Source: JAICUY01 sp963716585
Lineage (GTDB): Bacteria > Chloroflexota > Limnocylindria > QHBO01
Assembly (NCBI GenBank): GCA_963716585.1
Contig: CAVQTN010000004.1
Location: 434,001 to 498,000, forward strand
Reading direction: 5' to 3'
DNA: 64,000 bases
Below the pieces are notes generated by a model. It was not told the origin of the DNA, ran no database searches, and saw only the letters and a list, made by a program, of their open reading frames with translations. This document shows, one piece after another, positions 17,057 to 26,834 of the stretch. A program made the position numbers and the translations under genes. Numbering within the stretch: the first letter of the stretch is position 1; each line of letters opens with the position of its first letter.

Positions 17057-19594
17057 TCACTCGAAGTGCTTGAAGCTGTTGACGATCGGCTGCCGCGCAG
17101 CCAGGCGAGCGGGATACAGCCCGGCCAGGGCGGCAACGCCGGTTCCCGAGCAGGACGATGCTGACCAGCAGTGGCCACGGGATCGCCAGGCCCGCAGCGA
17201 AGTCCTGTGGCGCACCGGCGACGACCATCGACCAGGCGACCAGCAGGCCGACGACCACTGCCAGGACGCCACCGATGGCGCCCATGATGGCGGCCTCGGC
17301 GACGACCATGGCCTGCACCTGGCCCACCGTCATGCCATGCGCCCGCAGGATGGCGATCTCGCGGACGCGCTCCATGACCCCCACGCTGAGCGTGTTGACG
17401 ATGCCGAGTGCCGCCACCACCACGGTGATCAGCGCCAGTGCATCGAACAGCCCGACGATCCGGTCCAGCGACCGCGACAGGCTGTCCGCCAGCTGCCCCG
17501 CGGTGAGAGGCTGGCCGGCGAGCTGCAGCGCCGTCGCGTCCACGGCGCTGCTGAACGCGGCATCGTCGACCCCCGGCTGGGGCATCATGGCCCACAGCGA
17601 GGCGGTGCTGATGCCGAAGACGCTGCGCGCGTCGGCCAGGCTGATGAGCATGGCCGCATCAGACGCGCGGCCCGGAAGGCTATACGCAATCGTGCCCACA
17701 ACTCGAAAGGGCTTCGGCTCGCCGCCCGGCTGCGCCAGGTTCACGATGCCGTCCAGGCGCAGCCCATCGCGTCGCGCGATGTCCTCGGGGACCAGGACCG
17801 CACCGCCATCGCGCAGGGCCTGGAAGGCGCCGGCTCGATCGCCGGCAGTGAAGATCAGCGAGCCGCTGTCCTGGAACAGGCTGGGTTCGATGCCGGCCAC
17901 GCTCACCTCGCGCTGCGTCGGCCCGTCGCGCAGGACCGCGCCGAACTGTGCGATCGGGGCGGCGCGCAACGTCCCGACCGTCGCCGCGAATGTCGGCTGG
18001 AACTGCTCCTGGTCGACCGGCAGCGCCAACCGGATGGCGTGGCCACCGGGCAGGATCGAGCCGATCCAGCGATCGGCGGTGGCCTGCGCGCTGGCGCTCA
18101 CCGAGCCAAGCGCCACCACCGCCGCCAGCGCGATCATCAAGGCGCCGACGGTGAGGCCGGAGCGGACCCGATCGCGGCCGAGGTTGGCGCGGCCCAGCAA
18201 CCCCTCGGCTCCGAAGAACCACTCGAATGGGCGACCGATGACCCGGCTCAGCGGCTCGAGCACGAGCGCCGCACCAAGCGCTCCGCTGACGAGCAGCGCC
18301 AGGCCCAGCACCACGGCCGGCAGGGGGGTGGCTCCACGGTCGAGCGGGTAGAGCAGCACGCCGAGCAGAACGACCACGAGCTCGAGCCCGATGAGCCAGC
18401 GCAGCGTGGCCCACAGGCCGTTCGGCGCCTGGCGGCTGGGGCGCAGCGCGTCGAGCGGTGACAGCCGCGCAGCCTGCAGGACGGGGATCGCCGAGCCCGC
18501 GAGCGTGACCAGCAGCCCGAGCGCCAGGGCGAGCAGAAGCGACAGGGGGTTGATCGGCAGCCCGTCGATCAGCACCGATCGGGTGCTGCGCAGAAAGCCG
18601 ACCATGGAGGCCGCGACCGCGATCCCCGCCAGCAGGCCCACGACCGAGCCGAGCAGGCCGATCGCCAGCGCCTGGCGCACGAACAGGCCGAGCACCTGCC
18701 GTGACGTCGCGCCGGCCGCGCGCAGCAGGCCGATCTCGCGCGTCTGCTCGCGTAACGTGATGCCGAGCGTGTTGGCGACCAGCAGGGCGCCGACCACCAT
18801 GGCGATGAGGCCGAACAGGAAGGCGATGGCACCGAAGCCGGCCTGCGCCCGGCCCAGCTGCTGCGCCGCATCCTCGACCGTCTCGACCACGAACGGCTCG
18901 CGAAGGTTGATATCCATCGCGCGCTCGACGCTGGCGCGCTGGCCGGGAGCGATGACCAGGTCGACGTAGCGGTGGGTGCCGGCACCTCGAATGCGCGATC
19001 GAGCGCGTCCCGGGCCATGACGGCCACCTGTCCCTGGGCCAGCGCGCCGAAGCCGACGTCATCGAGCAGCCCAACGATGCGCAGCGGCGCGACGTCCGGC
19101 CGCCGCCCGCTGAGCAGCAGCTGGTCGCCCTGGTGGAGGCCGTTCTGGGACGCCCATGCGGCGTTGACCAGCACGTCGTCCGGGCGGCTCGCCGCGAGGA
19201 AGCTGCCCTCCACCAGGTCGTAGCTGCGCACGTCGCGCTCGGCGACGGGATCCACGCCGACCATCAACAGGCTGAAGACGCGTTCGTCCGGGCCCGGCGC
19301 CGTGCTGGCGGTCACCTGCCGTTCGGCGACCGGGGCGATCGCCTGGATGCCCGGCAGGCTGGCGAGGGTCGAGATCGCCCGCGGCGTCAGCCCCGCCTCG
19401 TCGAACGCGCGAACCCGCAGGTCGGCGCGTCCCAGCAGCTCACGGGCGGCTCGCTCGACGGTCTCGCCGGCTGCCTGGTTGGCAATGAGCGTGGCGGCCA
19501 CGATCGCGACGCCGAGGGCCACGCCGATGACGGTCAGCCCGGTGCGCAGCGGTCGGGCCCGGAGGCCGCGCCAGGCGAGGGGTGCCAGGCCCAT
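17057..19594 (-). CDS. FtsX-family ABC permease with two FtsX domains (two frameshifts)
   Basis: About 845 residues when joined. An N-terminal span (LRTGLTVIGVALGVAIVAATLIANQAAG) and a MacB-like periplasmic domain are followed by a first FtsX domain (about 18,840-18,450), a second extracellular domain, and a second FtsX domain ending in the typical LAGLYPARLAARQPIVNSF. Two shifts break it: near 18,985, where FEVP should run on into THRYVDLVIAPGQRASVERAMDIN, and near 17,146, where an extra A in 'gggaacc' displaces GVAALAGLYPA. It sits directly after a LolD-like ATPase gene on the same strand. Such pairs export lipoproteins, peptides or antimicrobials, or signal to the cell wall; the substrate is unknown. 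Confidence 0.85.
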
Positions 19595-19602
19595 CGGGCG
19601 CG

Positions 19603-20349
19603 CTACAGGCCCAGTCGGGCGAGGCGGCCGATGAGGATGGCGGTCTGGTGGTCCGCGCGCCGCCCCAGGACGATCTCGTCGCGCAGCTCACCGTCGCGCA
19701 CCACGAGCACCCGATCGGCGTAGGCCGCCGCGCGCGCGTCATGGGTCACCAGCACGACCGTCTGTCCCAGCCGATCGCAGGAGTCCCACAGCAGGTCGAG
19801 GATCTCGGTGCCGGTGGTGAAGTCGAGGTTGCCGGTGGGCTCGTCGGCCAGCAGGATGGCCGGTGAGGTCGCCAGCGCCCGAGCGAGGGCCACGCGCTGC
19901 TGCTCGCCGGCGGAGAGCTGGTCAGGTCGGTGCTGCGCCTTGTCGGGCAGCCCTACCAGGGCGAGAAGCTCATCGACGCGCTCGCGGCGCTGCCCCAGCG
20001 TTTCCCCGGCGATGAGGAACGGCAGCGCGATGTTCTCGGCCACGCTCAGCAGCGGGATCAGGTTGAAGAACTGGAAGACGAAGCCGGTCTTTTCGCGCCG
20101 CGTCAGGGTCGCCGCGTCGTCGTCGAGCGCGCTGACCTCGATGCCATCGATCACGACCGCCCCGCTCGTCGGACGGTCGAGTCCGCCCAGCAGCTGGAGG
20201 ATGGTCGACTTGCCGGAGCCGGAGGCGCCCATGATCGCCACGAACTCGCCGCGCGCCACCGACAGGGAAACGCCGCGCAACGCCTCCACGGAGTGGTCGC
20301 CGAGCGGATAGTGCTTGACGAGGTCGCGTGCTTCGAGGATGACCGCCAT
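19603..20349 (-). CDS. ABC transporter ATPase (LolD/MacB type)
   Basis: A 248-residue ATPase paired with the FtsX-type permease eight bases downstream. It carries Walker A GASGSGKS (41-48), the Q-loop in FVFQFFNLIP, a signature LSAGEQQR with Ala in place of the usual first Gly, Walker B ILLADEPTGNLD and the H-loop VTHD. The ADEPTGNLD ending is diagnostic of the LolD/MacB/FtsE group. The ATG at 20349 gives the canonical start; a TTG eight codons earlier is possible but less likely. It drives a mechanotransmission-type transporter rather than a classical pump. Confidence 0.9.
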   Translation of the reverse strand: MAVILEARDLVKHYPLGDHSVEALRGVSLSVARGEFVAIMGASGSGKSTILQLLGGLDRPTSGAVVIDGIEVSALDDDAATLTRREKTGFVFQFFNLIPLLSVAENIALPFLIAGETLGQRRERVDELLALVGLPDKAQHRPDQLSAGEQQRVALARALATSPAILLADEPTGNLDFTTGTEILDLLWDSCDRLGQTVVLVTHDARAAAYADRVLVVRDGELRDEIVLGRRADHQTAILIGRLARLGL

Positions 20350-20397
20350 CGGCCGAAGGATAGCGGAGGTCAACGCGGCGCCGTCAGCGACGGCGGG

Positions 20398-21360
20398 TCA
20401 GCCCAGCAGCCCGCCGAGCAGGGAGCCGAGAACCGTCTCGAACAGGCCACGCTGTGCGGCGGTCGCGCTCACGATGCGGTAGTCGGCGTGTGCCTCGCCG
20501 GTTGTGGCGAGCAGCTCCGGCGATGACTGCGCCGCGCCCATCCAGTTGTCGACGAACGCGAGCAGTGCCAGCTTCGAGGGCGCCATCAGCCGCTGGCCGC
20601 TGATGGGCACTGCCGTTGCCCCGTTGAGCGGCTGCCCGGAGCGGGGTCGGATCGGCGAGCTGACGCTGACCTGGTGCGGGTCGGTCGTCTTCGGCGAAGC
20701 CGGCGCCGCGGAGGTCGGCCGGCCGGAGCCGCCCCCGCCGCCGCCGGACCGAGGCGGGGGCGGCGGGCCGTTGGCTGGGGGCGGCGGCGGCGCGGAGCCG
20801 AGCGCCTGCATGAACAGCTCGGTGAAGAAGCGCGGGCTGCGCTGGCTGCCAAGGAAGCTCACGTTGTCGGCCGCGAAGGCACCCACCCCGCCGTGCGTCC
20901 ATGACGGCTCCAGGATGTTGGCGCGATGCCCGGGCGAGGCCATGAAGCCTTCGTGGATGGCGACCGGCGAGTCGGCATCGGCATACCCGTTGTTCCAGCC
21001 GATATTCTCGCCGCCCCAGCGGTATGACAGGCCATTCAGGTCGTACCAGTGGTAGACCTCGTACGGCGTGCCGAGCACCTGGTGGGCAAAGTAGTTGCGC
21101 TGGACCTCGTCCTTGCTGCGCCATCGGGCCAGGCTCACGAGCGTGCCGTTCTGCTGCAGGACGCGCAGCCCGTTGTTGGCACGAGCCCCGTTCATGAGCT
21201 GCCACAGGGTGGCCTCGGCCGAACTCTGGTTCCACCCGGTCGCGACTGTGGGGCTCCAGGCCACGAGCGCCGCAGCCAGCAGGGCGGTGCCCGCCAGGCT
21301 GACGGTGCGAGCGACGATGCGACGCGGTCGACGCCGCACCGAAGTGCGGTTGATTGGCAT
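20398..21360 (-). CDS. Secreted CAP/SCP-domain protein with Pro/Gly-rich linker
   Basis: 320 residues. An Arg-rich N-terminus and hydrophobic signal (TVSLAGTALLAAALVAWS) precede a CAP domain at about residues 50-195: LMNGARANNGLRVLQQNGTLVSLARWRSKDEVQRNYFAH, GENIGWNNG and GFMASPGHRANILEPSWTHGGVGA. The conserved CAP histidines and glutamates (YFAH, GENI, SPGHRANI) are present. A poly-Pro and poly-Gly linker (about 200-225) leads to an unrelated C-terminal tail. CAP proteins are extracellular with lipid-binding or other ill-defined roles. The gene follows no obvious operon partner; its nearest neighbour is the LolD-type ATPase on the same strand. Confidence 0.85.
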   Translation of the reverse strand: MPINRTSVRRRPRRIVARTVSLAGTALLAAALVAWSPTVATGWNQSSAEATLWQLMNGARANNGLRVLQQNGTLVSLARWRSKDEVQRNYFAHQVLGTPYEVYHWYDLNGLSYRWGGENIGWNNGYADADSPVAIHEGFMASPGHRANILEPSWTHGGVGAFAADNVSFLGSQRSPRFFTELFMQALGSAPPPPPANGPPPPPRSGGGGGGSGRPTSAAPASPKTTDPHQVSVSSPIRPRSGQPLNGATAVPISGQRLMAPSKLALLAFVDNWMGAAQSSPELLATTGEAHADYRIVSATAAQRGLFETVLGSLLGGLLG

Positions 21361-21500
21361 GCGACGACCGTACGTCGCCGCGGTGGAGGGGTCTGTAGTG
21401 CAGTGGTCCCGTCAGGTGGGGTTACTCCTCGCGACCATCGGTCAGCTTGGAGCATGGGACCATCGGCTGCCGGCGCCAGTGATCCAGGCGCTGGATCCGA

Positions 21501-21581
21501 TCAGGCCCAGATGACCAGCAGGAAGCTCAGCGCAAGGGGCATCAGGACGACCGCCAGGGCGGCCTTTTCGAAGAATGTCAT
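21501..21581 (-). CDS. Possible 26-residue membrane micropeptide
   Basis: Open frame MTFFEKAALAVVLMPLALSF continuing to a stop at 21501. A short charged N-terminus is followed by a single hydrophobic helix, a pattern shared with many bacterial membrane micropeptides. The ribosome-binding site is poor and the length is within chance expectation, so this is only a candidate. An alternative upstream ATG would add seven residues (MLWPGP...). Confidence 0.25.
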   Translation of the reverse strand: MTFFEKAALAVVLMPLALSFLLVIWA

Positions 21582-21681
21582 CGGACCAGGCCAAAGCATG
21601 TGCCGTGCCGCGCGGGTGCCCCGCGTTGACTGGCGGCACCGGCCGCTCCATCTCAGCTCCCCCTGGAGCCTCAGGCGCAGG

Positions 21682-23952
21682 TCACGGCCAGGTGGGATTC
21701 GGTGCGGCGTAGCCCTGCCCGTTGACGTAGGTACCCGTGGCATTCCTGACGTTGTTCAGCAACCGCTGCGTGGTGGGGTCGGCGACCGGTAGGCGAACGC
21801 CGGCGGTGCCGAGAACCATGGCGTAGGCGGCAGCCGAACCGACGCTGCGGACCGACGGCGCGACCAGAGGCGAGCCGCTGAGCACCAAGGCATCATCGCC
21901 GGTGGGTGCGGCTGGCGCGAAGCCAACCGCGTTCGTGTCCGAAATGTAGACACGGTGGTCGAGCCGCGTGAAGAAGACGTCGGCGTCGGGTGTGTAGCGC
22001 CACAGCAGCGAGATGAACTTCACGCCGGCCGACGCGGCGGCTGGCCCCTTCTTCCAGGTGTTGCCGATGAGGTTGAGCGACTGAGGATTGCCCTGTGGCC
22101 CCTCGGCGTAGTTGTAGAAGACACAGTCAATGATGTCGATGGCCCTGCCGCCGATGATTCGCGGGGCCCGGCTCTGACTGGTGGTGAACAGGTTGCCATA
22201 GAGCGTCACGCGCTCGGCGAAGGCGCCCGGCGCGACGTCGTCGCTGATGTTGAACGAGAGGCTGTGGCCGTCCGGGCCCACGCTTTCCGGATGCGAGCTG
22301 CGGAACAGCCCCTCGCCGAAGATCGAGTACTGGACCGTGACGTCGGTGACGCGGCCGAGGATGACACCCGACACATCCGGGCCCCAGAGTGCCTCGACGT
22401 GGTCGAGCACGATGTGATCGCGCGCGCCGGCATTGCCGTTGACGGTGATCGAATCGACATCGGCACCGTTGACCGGGGGCGCATCTCCCGATCGTGACTT
22501 GATGTAGCGCAGGATGACCTGCGAGGCGGTGATTTTCACCGAGCCACGCTTGAAGACGATGTTGGCAGCCGACCCGTCGAGGGTGAGGTTCGGCTTGTTG
22601 ATGGCCAGGTCCTGGCCGCCGAGATCCCACACACCCGAGCCAACCAGGCGCAGGTTCTTCGGCCCGGTCCTGGCAATCTCACTGCGCAGCTGACTGAGGC
22701 TGCTGACCAGGACCGGCGGAGCAGCGTTGCCTCCGACCGTGGCATGCCCATAGCCGACGATCGAGGCGCCCGGTGCGGGCGGGGGCGGCGCGGGTGTGGG
22801 CGTCGGCGCCGGCGTGGGCGTCGCCGCGGGCGTGGCCGTCGGCCCCGCTGTGGGGCTGGCGTTCGGCGTGGGGGTGCCGGCGGGTGTTGGGGCGCCGGTC
22901 GACGACGGCGCCCCGGTGGCGCTCGGTCCCGGCGTGGCGCCGGGGCTGACGAGGGCCGACAGCTCCGCCTTGACCTGTTCGCTGACCTCGTCCGGGCCAC
23001 CGACGATGACGACGTGGTCGGGCCGCAGGCGAGCCAGCTCGGCACGCACGGACGCGGCGATGACCTGGCCGTCGGTCAGCAGAAGCGGCGCACCGGCGGC
23101 TCCGGCGACTGGAGCAACCGCCTGCGCATCCGGGAAGTTGCGACCGGTTGCGAAGTAGACCGAGCCGCCCAGGCCCGCCGCGAAGCTGTTGGCGCTCACC
23201 GCGGCGGCCGTGGCGTAGCGATCGCTGCCGGCGATGCGCAGCACCTTTGGCGCATACCCTGCGAGCTGCCTGGCGACGCGCTTGCTGATGACCGCGGATC
23301 CACCGAGGACCACGATTCGAGCGGGCGCCAGGCGGCGCAGCTCGGCGGCCACGGCCGCCGGAACGGCGGCCTTCCTGACCAACAGTACCGGCTGATCATG
23401 GCCGGCGGCGACCGACGCTCCGGCCAGCGCGTCGGGGAAGCTGGCGCCGGTGGCCACATAGGCCGTGGCAATGCCCGGCTTGAAGATCGCCGCGCTGATC
23501 GCCGCGGATGTCGCATAGCGGTCCAGGCCGGACAGACGGTCGACGCGCTGCGCGTAGGCCCCCAGCGCGCTGGAGACTCCTCGGCTCACGACCCGCACTC
23601 CACCCAGCACGATGATTCGCCTGGGGCTCAGTCGCTGCAGCTCCGCGCGGACCACGTCGGGAATGGCATCCGGCTTCACCGGCAGGACCGGCCCCTTGAG
23701 CGCAGCGGCCAGCGGGCCGCCCGCGAGGGCATCCGGAAACGCGAGGCCGGTCGCGACGACGACGGTGTCAACAGGCCCGATGAAATGGGATCTGCTGATG
23801 GCGACCGCTGTTTCATAGCGGTCCGCTCCCGAGATCCGGGTGGTGACCTCGCCGGCCGCCAGGGGCTCGACGGCGAAGGCGGCGCCGATCAGGAGGGCGC
23901 TGAGGATGATGAGGAGGAGCGAGCGAGCGGGGTGGGTTGCGGTCGACGGCAT
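21682..23952 (-). CDS. Cell-wall-binding (CWB2 x3) protein fused to a pectate-lyase-like beta helix
   Basis: 756 residues from the ATG at 23952, which gives a good signal peptide (SLLLIILSALLIGAAFAV). Three CWB2 repeats follow (about residues 35-335). Each opens with a conserved S/G-DRYATA/ETA motif and contains FPDALAG or FPDAQAV and a RIVVLGG-type strand. A Thr/Pro/Ala-rich linker (about 345-400) leads to a right-handed beta-helix of the polysaccharide-lyase 1 type (LRLVGSGVWDLGGQDLAINKPNLTLDGSAA, then DHIVLDHVEALWGPDVSGVI and NLFTTSQSRAPRI). CWB2 domains anchor proteins to wall polymers, so this is probably a wall-bound pectate- or uronan-degrading or -binding protein. Catalytic residues were not verified. 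Confidence 0.85.
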   Translation of the reverse strand: MPSTATHPARSLLLIILSALLIGAAFAVEPLAAGEVTTRISGADRYETAVAISRSHFIGPVDTVVVATGLAFPDALAGGPLAAALKGPVLPVKPDAIPDVVRAELQRLSPRRIIVLGGVRVVSRGVSSALGAYAQRVDRLSGLDRYATSAAISAAIFKPGIATAYVATGASFPDALAGASVAAGHDQPVLLVRKAAVPAAVAAELRRLAPARIVVLGGSAVISKRVARQLAGYAPKVLRIAGSDRYATAAAVSANSFAAGLGGSVYFATGRNFPDAQAVAPVAGAAGAPLLLTDGQVIAASVRAELARLRPDHVVIVGGPDEVSEQVKAELSALVSPGATPGPSATGAPSSTGAPTPAGTPTPNASPTAGPTATPAATPTPAPTPTPAPPPPAPGASIVGYGHATVGGNAAPPVLVSSLSQLRSEIARTGPKNLRLVGSGVWDLGGQDLAINKPNLTLDGSAANIVFKRGSVKITASQVILRYIKSRSGDAPPVNGADVDSITVNGNAGARDHIVLDHVEALWGPDVSGVILGRVTDVTVQYSIFGEGLFRSSHPESVGPDGHSLSFNISDDVAPGAFAERVTLYGNLFTTSQSRAPRIIGGRAIDIIDCVFYNYAEGPQGNPQSLNLIGNTWKKGPAAASAGVKFISLLWRYTPDADVFFTRLDHRVYISDTNAVGFAPAAPTGDDALVLSGSPLVAPSVRSVGSAAAYAMVLGTAGVRLPVADPTTQRLLNNVRNATGTYVNGQGYAAPNPTWP

Positions 23953-24145
23953 GGCACTCCGATGTGTTGCGCCGATGAGCGGAAGGCCCGCTGTTGGTTC
24001 CCATGAAGCCTGACCGCTGACCACGCCGGGGTCTATCGCTCGATGGTCACGGCGAGGGCGGGTCATTGATACCGCGCCGCGATGCGCCGATGGGGCTATG
24101 CGCCCGGCGCGACCAAGATCTTCGCCACGGTGTCGCGCGCGACCC

Positions 24146-25006
24146 TCACGAGGTCGCCGGCGAGCCTCGTTCGACGCGAGCGCCGGGCCGTGCGGCGAGC
24201 ACGAGGCGGGCGACCAGCACGCAGAGGAAGAGCGCCGTCTCGATCAGCACGATCGTCGCGCCGCTGGCGGCGTTGGCCCAGTAGCTGACGTACAGCCCGA
24301 AGATCGGCGCAGCGATGCCGATCAGGACCGCCACGCCCAGGAGGCGGCCGAAGCTGCGCGTCAGAAGCTGGGCCGTTGCCGCCGGCGTGACCAGCATGGC
24401 GACCACCAGGATGATGCCGACCGCCTGCAGGCTGACGACGATGGTGACCGCGATGAGCGCCAGGAGCAGGTAGTCGAGGAGCGCCACCGGCAGCCCGGAG
24501 GCTGCTGCACCCAGCGGGTCGAAGGTCGTGTACAGCAGCTCCTTCCAGAGCACGGCGACCACGAGGAGCACGATGGCCGCCAGCACGGTCAGTGCGACGA
24601 GATCGCCGGCGCCGATGCCAAGCACCTCGCCGAACAGGAAGCCGAACAGGTCGCCGACGTAGTTGGGGATGAGGCTGAACAGGAAGATGCCCAGAGCAAA
24701 CATGCCGGCGAACAGCACGCCGATGGTGGTGTCGGTGCGCAGGCCGCCGCGGCGGCTGATCCAGCCGATGGCAAGCGCCGTTCCGACCGCCGCGACCGCC
24801 GCGCCGAGATAGAACGGCGCCTGGAGCAGATAGGCGACCACGATCCCCGGGAAAGCGGAGTGGCTCAGCGCGTCCCCCATGAACGCCAGGCCGCGCAGGA
24901 CCATGTAGGAGCCGATGACCGCGCAGACCACCCCGACCACGGCCGAGGCCAGCAGCGCGCGCAGGAAGAAGTCGTAGGCGAGCGGCTCAGTCAGCAGGTT
25001 GAGCAT
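24146..25006 (-). CDS. znuB: Zinc/manganese ABC transporter permease (ZnuB/MntB family)
   Basis: A 286-residue protein with about eight or nine spans and the ABC-3 signature: LASAVVGVVCAVIGSYMVLRGLAFMGDALSHSAFPG near the N-terminus, which includes the coupling-helix DALSHSAFPG, and AVGIILVVAMLVTPAATAQLLTRSF later. It is the last gene of a fur-SBP-ATPase-permease operon; its start touches the ATPase stop. The family moves Zn2+, Mn2+ or Fe2+; the adjacent regulator and His-rich ATPase tail suggest zinc, but manganese cannot be excluded. Confidence 0.9.
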   Translation of the reverse strand: MLNLLTEPLAYDFFLRALLASAVVGVVCAVIGSYMVLRGLAFMGDALSHSAFPGIVVAYLLQAPFYLGAAVAAVGTALAIGWISRRGGLRTDTTIGVLFAGMFALGIFLFSLIPNYVGDLFGFLFGEVLGIGAGDLVALTVLAAIVLLVVAVLWKELLYTTFDPLGAAASGLPVALLDYLLLALIAVTIVVSLQAVGIILVVAMLVTPAATAQLLTRSFGRLLGVAVLIGIAAPIFGLYVSYWANAASGATIVLIETALFLCVLVARLVLAARPGARVERGSPATS

Positions 25007-25878
25007 CAGTGGCCCTCGCCGTCCTCGTGGAAGTGCGGCTCGCGACCGCTGTGGGCGTCATGGTGGTGCGCGTCGTCCAGGATCACCGTCCGGTCATTGA
25101 GCATGAGCAGGTGGCCGCCGTACGTCCGCGACAGCACGTCCGGATCGAGCACCAGCGACGACGGGCCAATGGCGATGATCCGCCGGTTGAGCGCCACGAC
25201 GGTGCCGAAATGCTCGGCCGCCGCCGCGAGGTCATGGGTCGTCGCGACGGCGGTGCGGCCCACCGCGGTCTCGTCGGCGAGCAGGCGCATCAGGTCCTCC
25301 TGGGTGGTCACGTCGACGCCGGTGACCGGCTCGTCGAGCAGGTAGAGGTCGGGCGCCGCGGCGATGGCGCGCGCCAGGAAGGCTCTACGCCGCTGGCCAC
25401 CGGACAGTGCGCCGATCTGCGAGCCGCGGCGATCGGCCATGCCCACCCGCTCCAGCGCCGTCTCGACCGCCTCGCGATCGCCGGCGCCGGGGCGACGCCA
25501 GGGCCCGAGCTGCGGAAAGCGACCCATCATCGCCACGTCCCAGACGCTCACCGGGAACGACCAGTCGACCATCTCGGCCTGCGGCACGTACGCCACGCGT
25601 CTGGCTTCCTCCCCCGCCGGCGCACCCAGCACCTCGACGGTGCCCTGCCAGGGCCTGATGAGGCCGGCGATGAGCTTCAGCAACGTCGACTTGCCGCCGC
25701 CATTCGGGCCGAAGATGGCCACCAGCGAGCCGCCAGCGACGCTGAGGCTCACGTCTTCGAGCGCCTGGCGGCCGTCGTAGCCGGAGCTGACGCCGGTCAG
25801 CCGGATCGCGTCGCCGGTCGTGGTGCGCGCCGGCGACCCGGACGGCGCGGTGGTCGGAGCCGGTGTCGGGCCGCTCAT
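25006..25878 (-). CDS. znuC: Zinc/manganese ABC transporter ATPase with His-rich tail
   Basis: 290 residues with Walker A GPNGGGKS (57-64), signature LSGGQRRR, Walker B LYLLDEPVTGVD and the H-loop ATTHDLAAAAEHFG. The C-terminus (DDAHHHDAHSGREPHFHEDG) has seven histidines among acidic residues and is a likely metal-binding tail. A Pro/Ala/Thr-rich leader of about 20 residues precedes the domain. It overlaps the binding-protein gene by four bases and is contiguous with the permease gene. It should energise metal uptake at the plasma membrane. Confidence 0.9.
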   Translation of the reverse strand: MSGPTPAPTTAPSGSPARTTTGDAIRLTGVSSGYDGRQALEDVSLSVAGGSLVAIFGPNGGGKSTLLKLIAGLIRPWQGTVEVLGAPAGEEARRVAYVPQAEMVDWSFPVSVWDVAMMGRFPQLGPWRRPGAGDREAVETALERVGMADRRGSQIGALSGGQRRRAFLARAIAAAPDLYLLDEPVTGVDVTTQEDLMRLLADETAVGRTAVATTHDLAAAAEHFGTVVALNRRIIAIGPSSLVLDPDVLSRTYGGHLLMLNDRTVILDDAHHHDAHSGREPHFHEDGEGH

Positions 25879-26834
25879 CGAAGCGCCTCGACAAGTCGGT
25901 CGGTGTCCCAGCGGATCAGCTGCTCGTAGCTCGTCACGGGCGGGTCTCCCAGGCTGTCGTCATACAGGTCGGCCACGACCTTCGCCCCCGTCTCGGCGGC
26001 CAGCTGATCGACCAGCTTGGCCGGAAATTGGCGCTCGCTGAAGATGGCTTTCACCCCGCTCGCTCGAATGGTGTCGACCAGCCGCGCAGTGTAGCCGGCG
26101 CTGGGATCCTGTCCCGGGGCCGCCACGGCCACGCCGACGATGGCGATGCCGTACGCACGCGCGTAATAGGGAAACGCGTCGTGGAAGGTCACGATCCGGC
26201 GATCCGGGGCGGGCACCGTGGCAACCTGCTCACGCACCCATCCGTCGAGCGCCACCAGCCGTGCCCGGTAGGCAGCTGCCTGCGTGGCAAAACGGCCGGC
26301 GTGCGTCGGATCGACGCGCCCGAGCGAGCGTGCGATGCGATCGACGTACAGCTCGGCGTAGCCCACGTCCATCCACAGGTGCGGATTCTGGGTGTGCGGC
26401 CGCTCGCCGGGGAGCAACGTCACTGACGCGATTCCCTCTGCCAGCCTCAGCGTCGGCGTGCCTTCCCGCGCGGCATTGGCGATCGTCTTGGCCAGCCAGT
26501 CATCCAGTCCCAGCCCATTCATGACCAGCAGCCCTGCGCTGGCCACGGCACGAATGTCCGCCGGCTTGGGTTCGAAGGTGTGCACGTCGCCGTTCCGCGG
26601 CACCAGGCTGGTGACCTCCACCAGGTCGCCGCCGACGTTACGCACCAGGTCGGCGAACACGCTCGTGGTGGTCACCACACGGAGCCGACCCGACACGTTG
26701 CCGGTCGTGGCAGATCCCTGTGACGGCGCCTGGCAGGCAACAAGGAACGCCGCCCACAGAACGACGAACGGCATTCCGACGACCCATCGTCCACGGGAGC
26801 GGCGATCGGCACGGGGCGTGCGGGCTCGGAGCAC
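25875..26834 (-). CDS. znuA: Zinc/manganese-binding lipoprotein (ZnuA/TroA family)
   Basis: 319 residues. The N-terminal signal (WVVGMPFVVLWAAFLVAC) ends in a lipobox-like LVAC, so the mature protein is probably a lipoprotein. The TroA fold shows the metal ligands: His in GDVHTFEPKPADI, His in NPHLWMD, His in VTFHDAFPYYARAYGI, and an acidic residue in the LYDDSLGD loop. No long His-rich loop is present. A GTG start directly follows the stop of the Fur-type gene (TGA then GTG), so the two are coupled. It supplies metal to the permease and ATPase encoded downstream. Confidence 0.9.
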   Translation of the reverse strand: MLRARTPRADRRSRGRWVVGMPFVVLWAAFLVACQAPSQGSATTGNVSGRLRVVTTTSVFADLVRNVGGDLVEVTSLVPRNGDVHTFEPKPADIRAVASAGLLVMNGLGLDDWLAKTIANAAREGTPTLRLAEGIASVTLLPGERPHTQNPHLWMDVGYAELYVDRIARSLGRVDPTHAGRFATQAAAYRARLVALDGWVREQVATVPAPDRRIVTFHDAFPYYARAYGIAIVGVAVAAPGQDPSAGYTARLVDTIRASGVKAIFSERQFPAKLVDQLAAETGAKVVADLYDDSLGDPPVTSYEQLIRWDTDRLVEALR

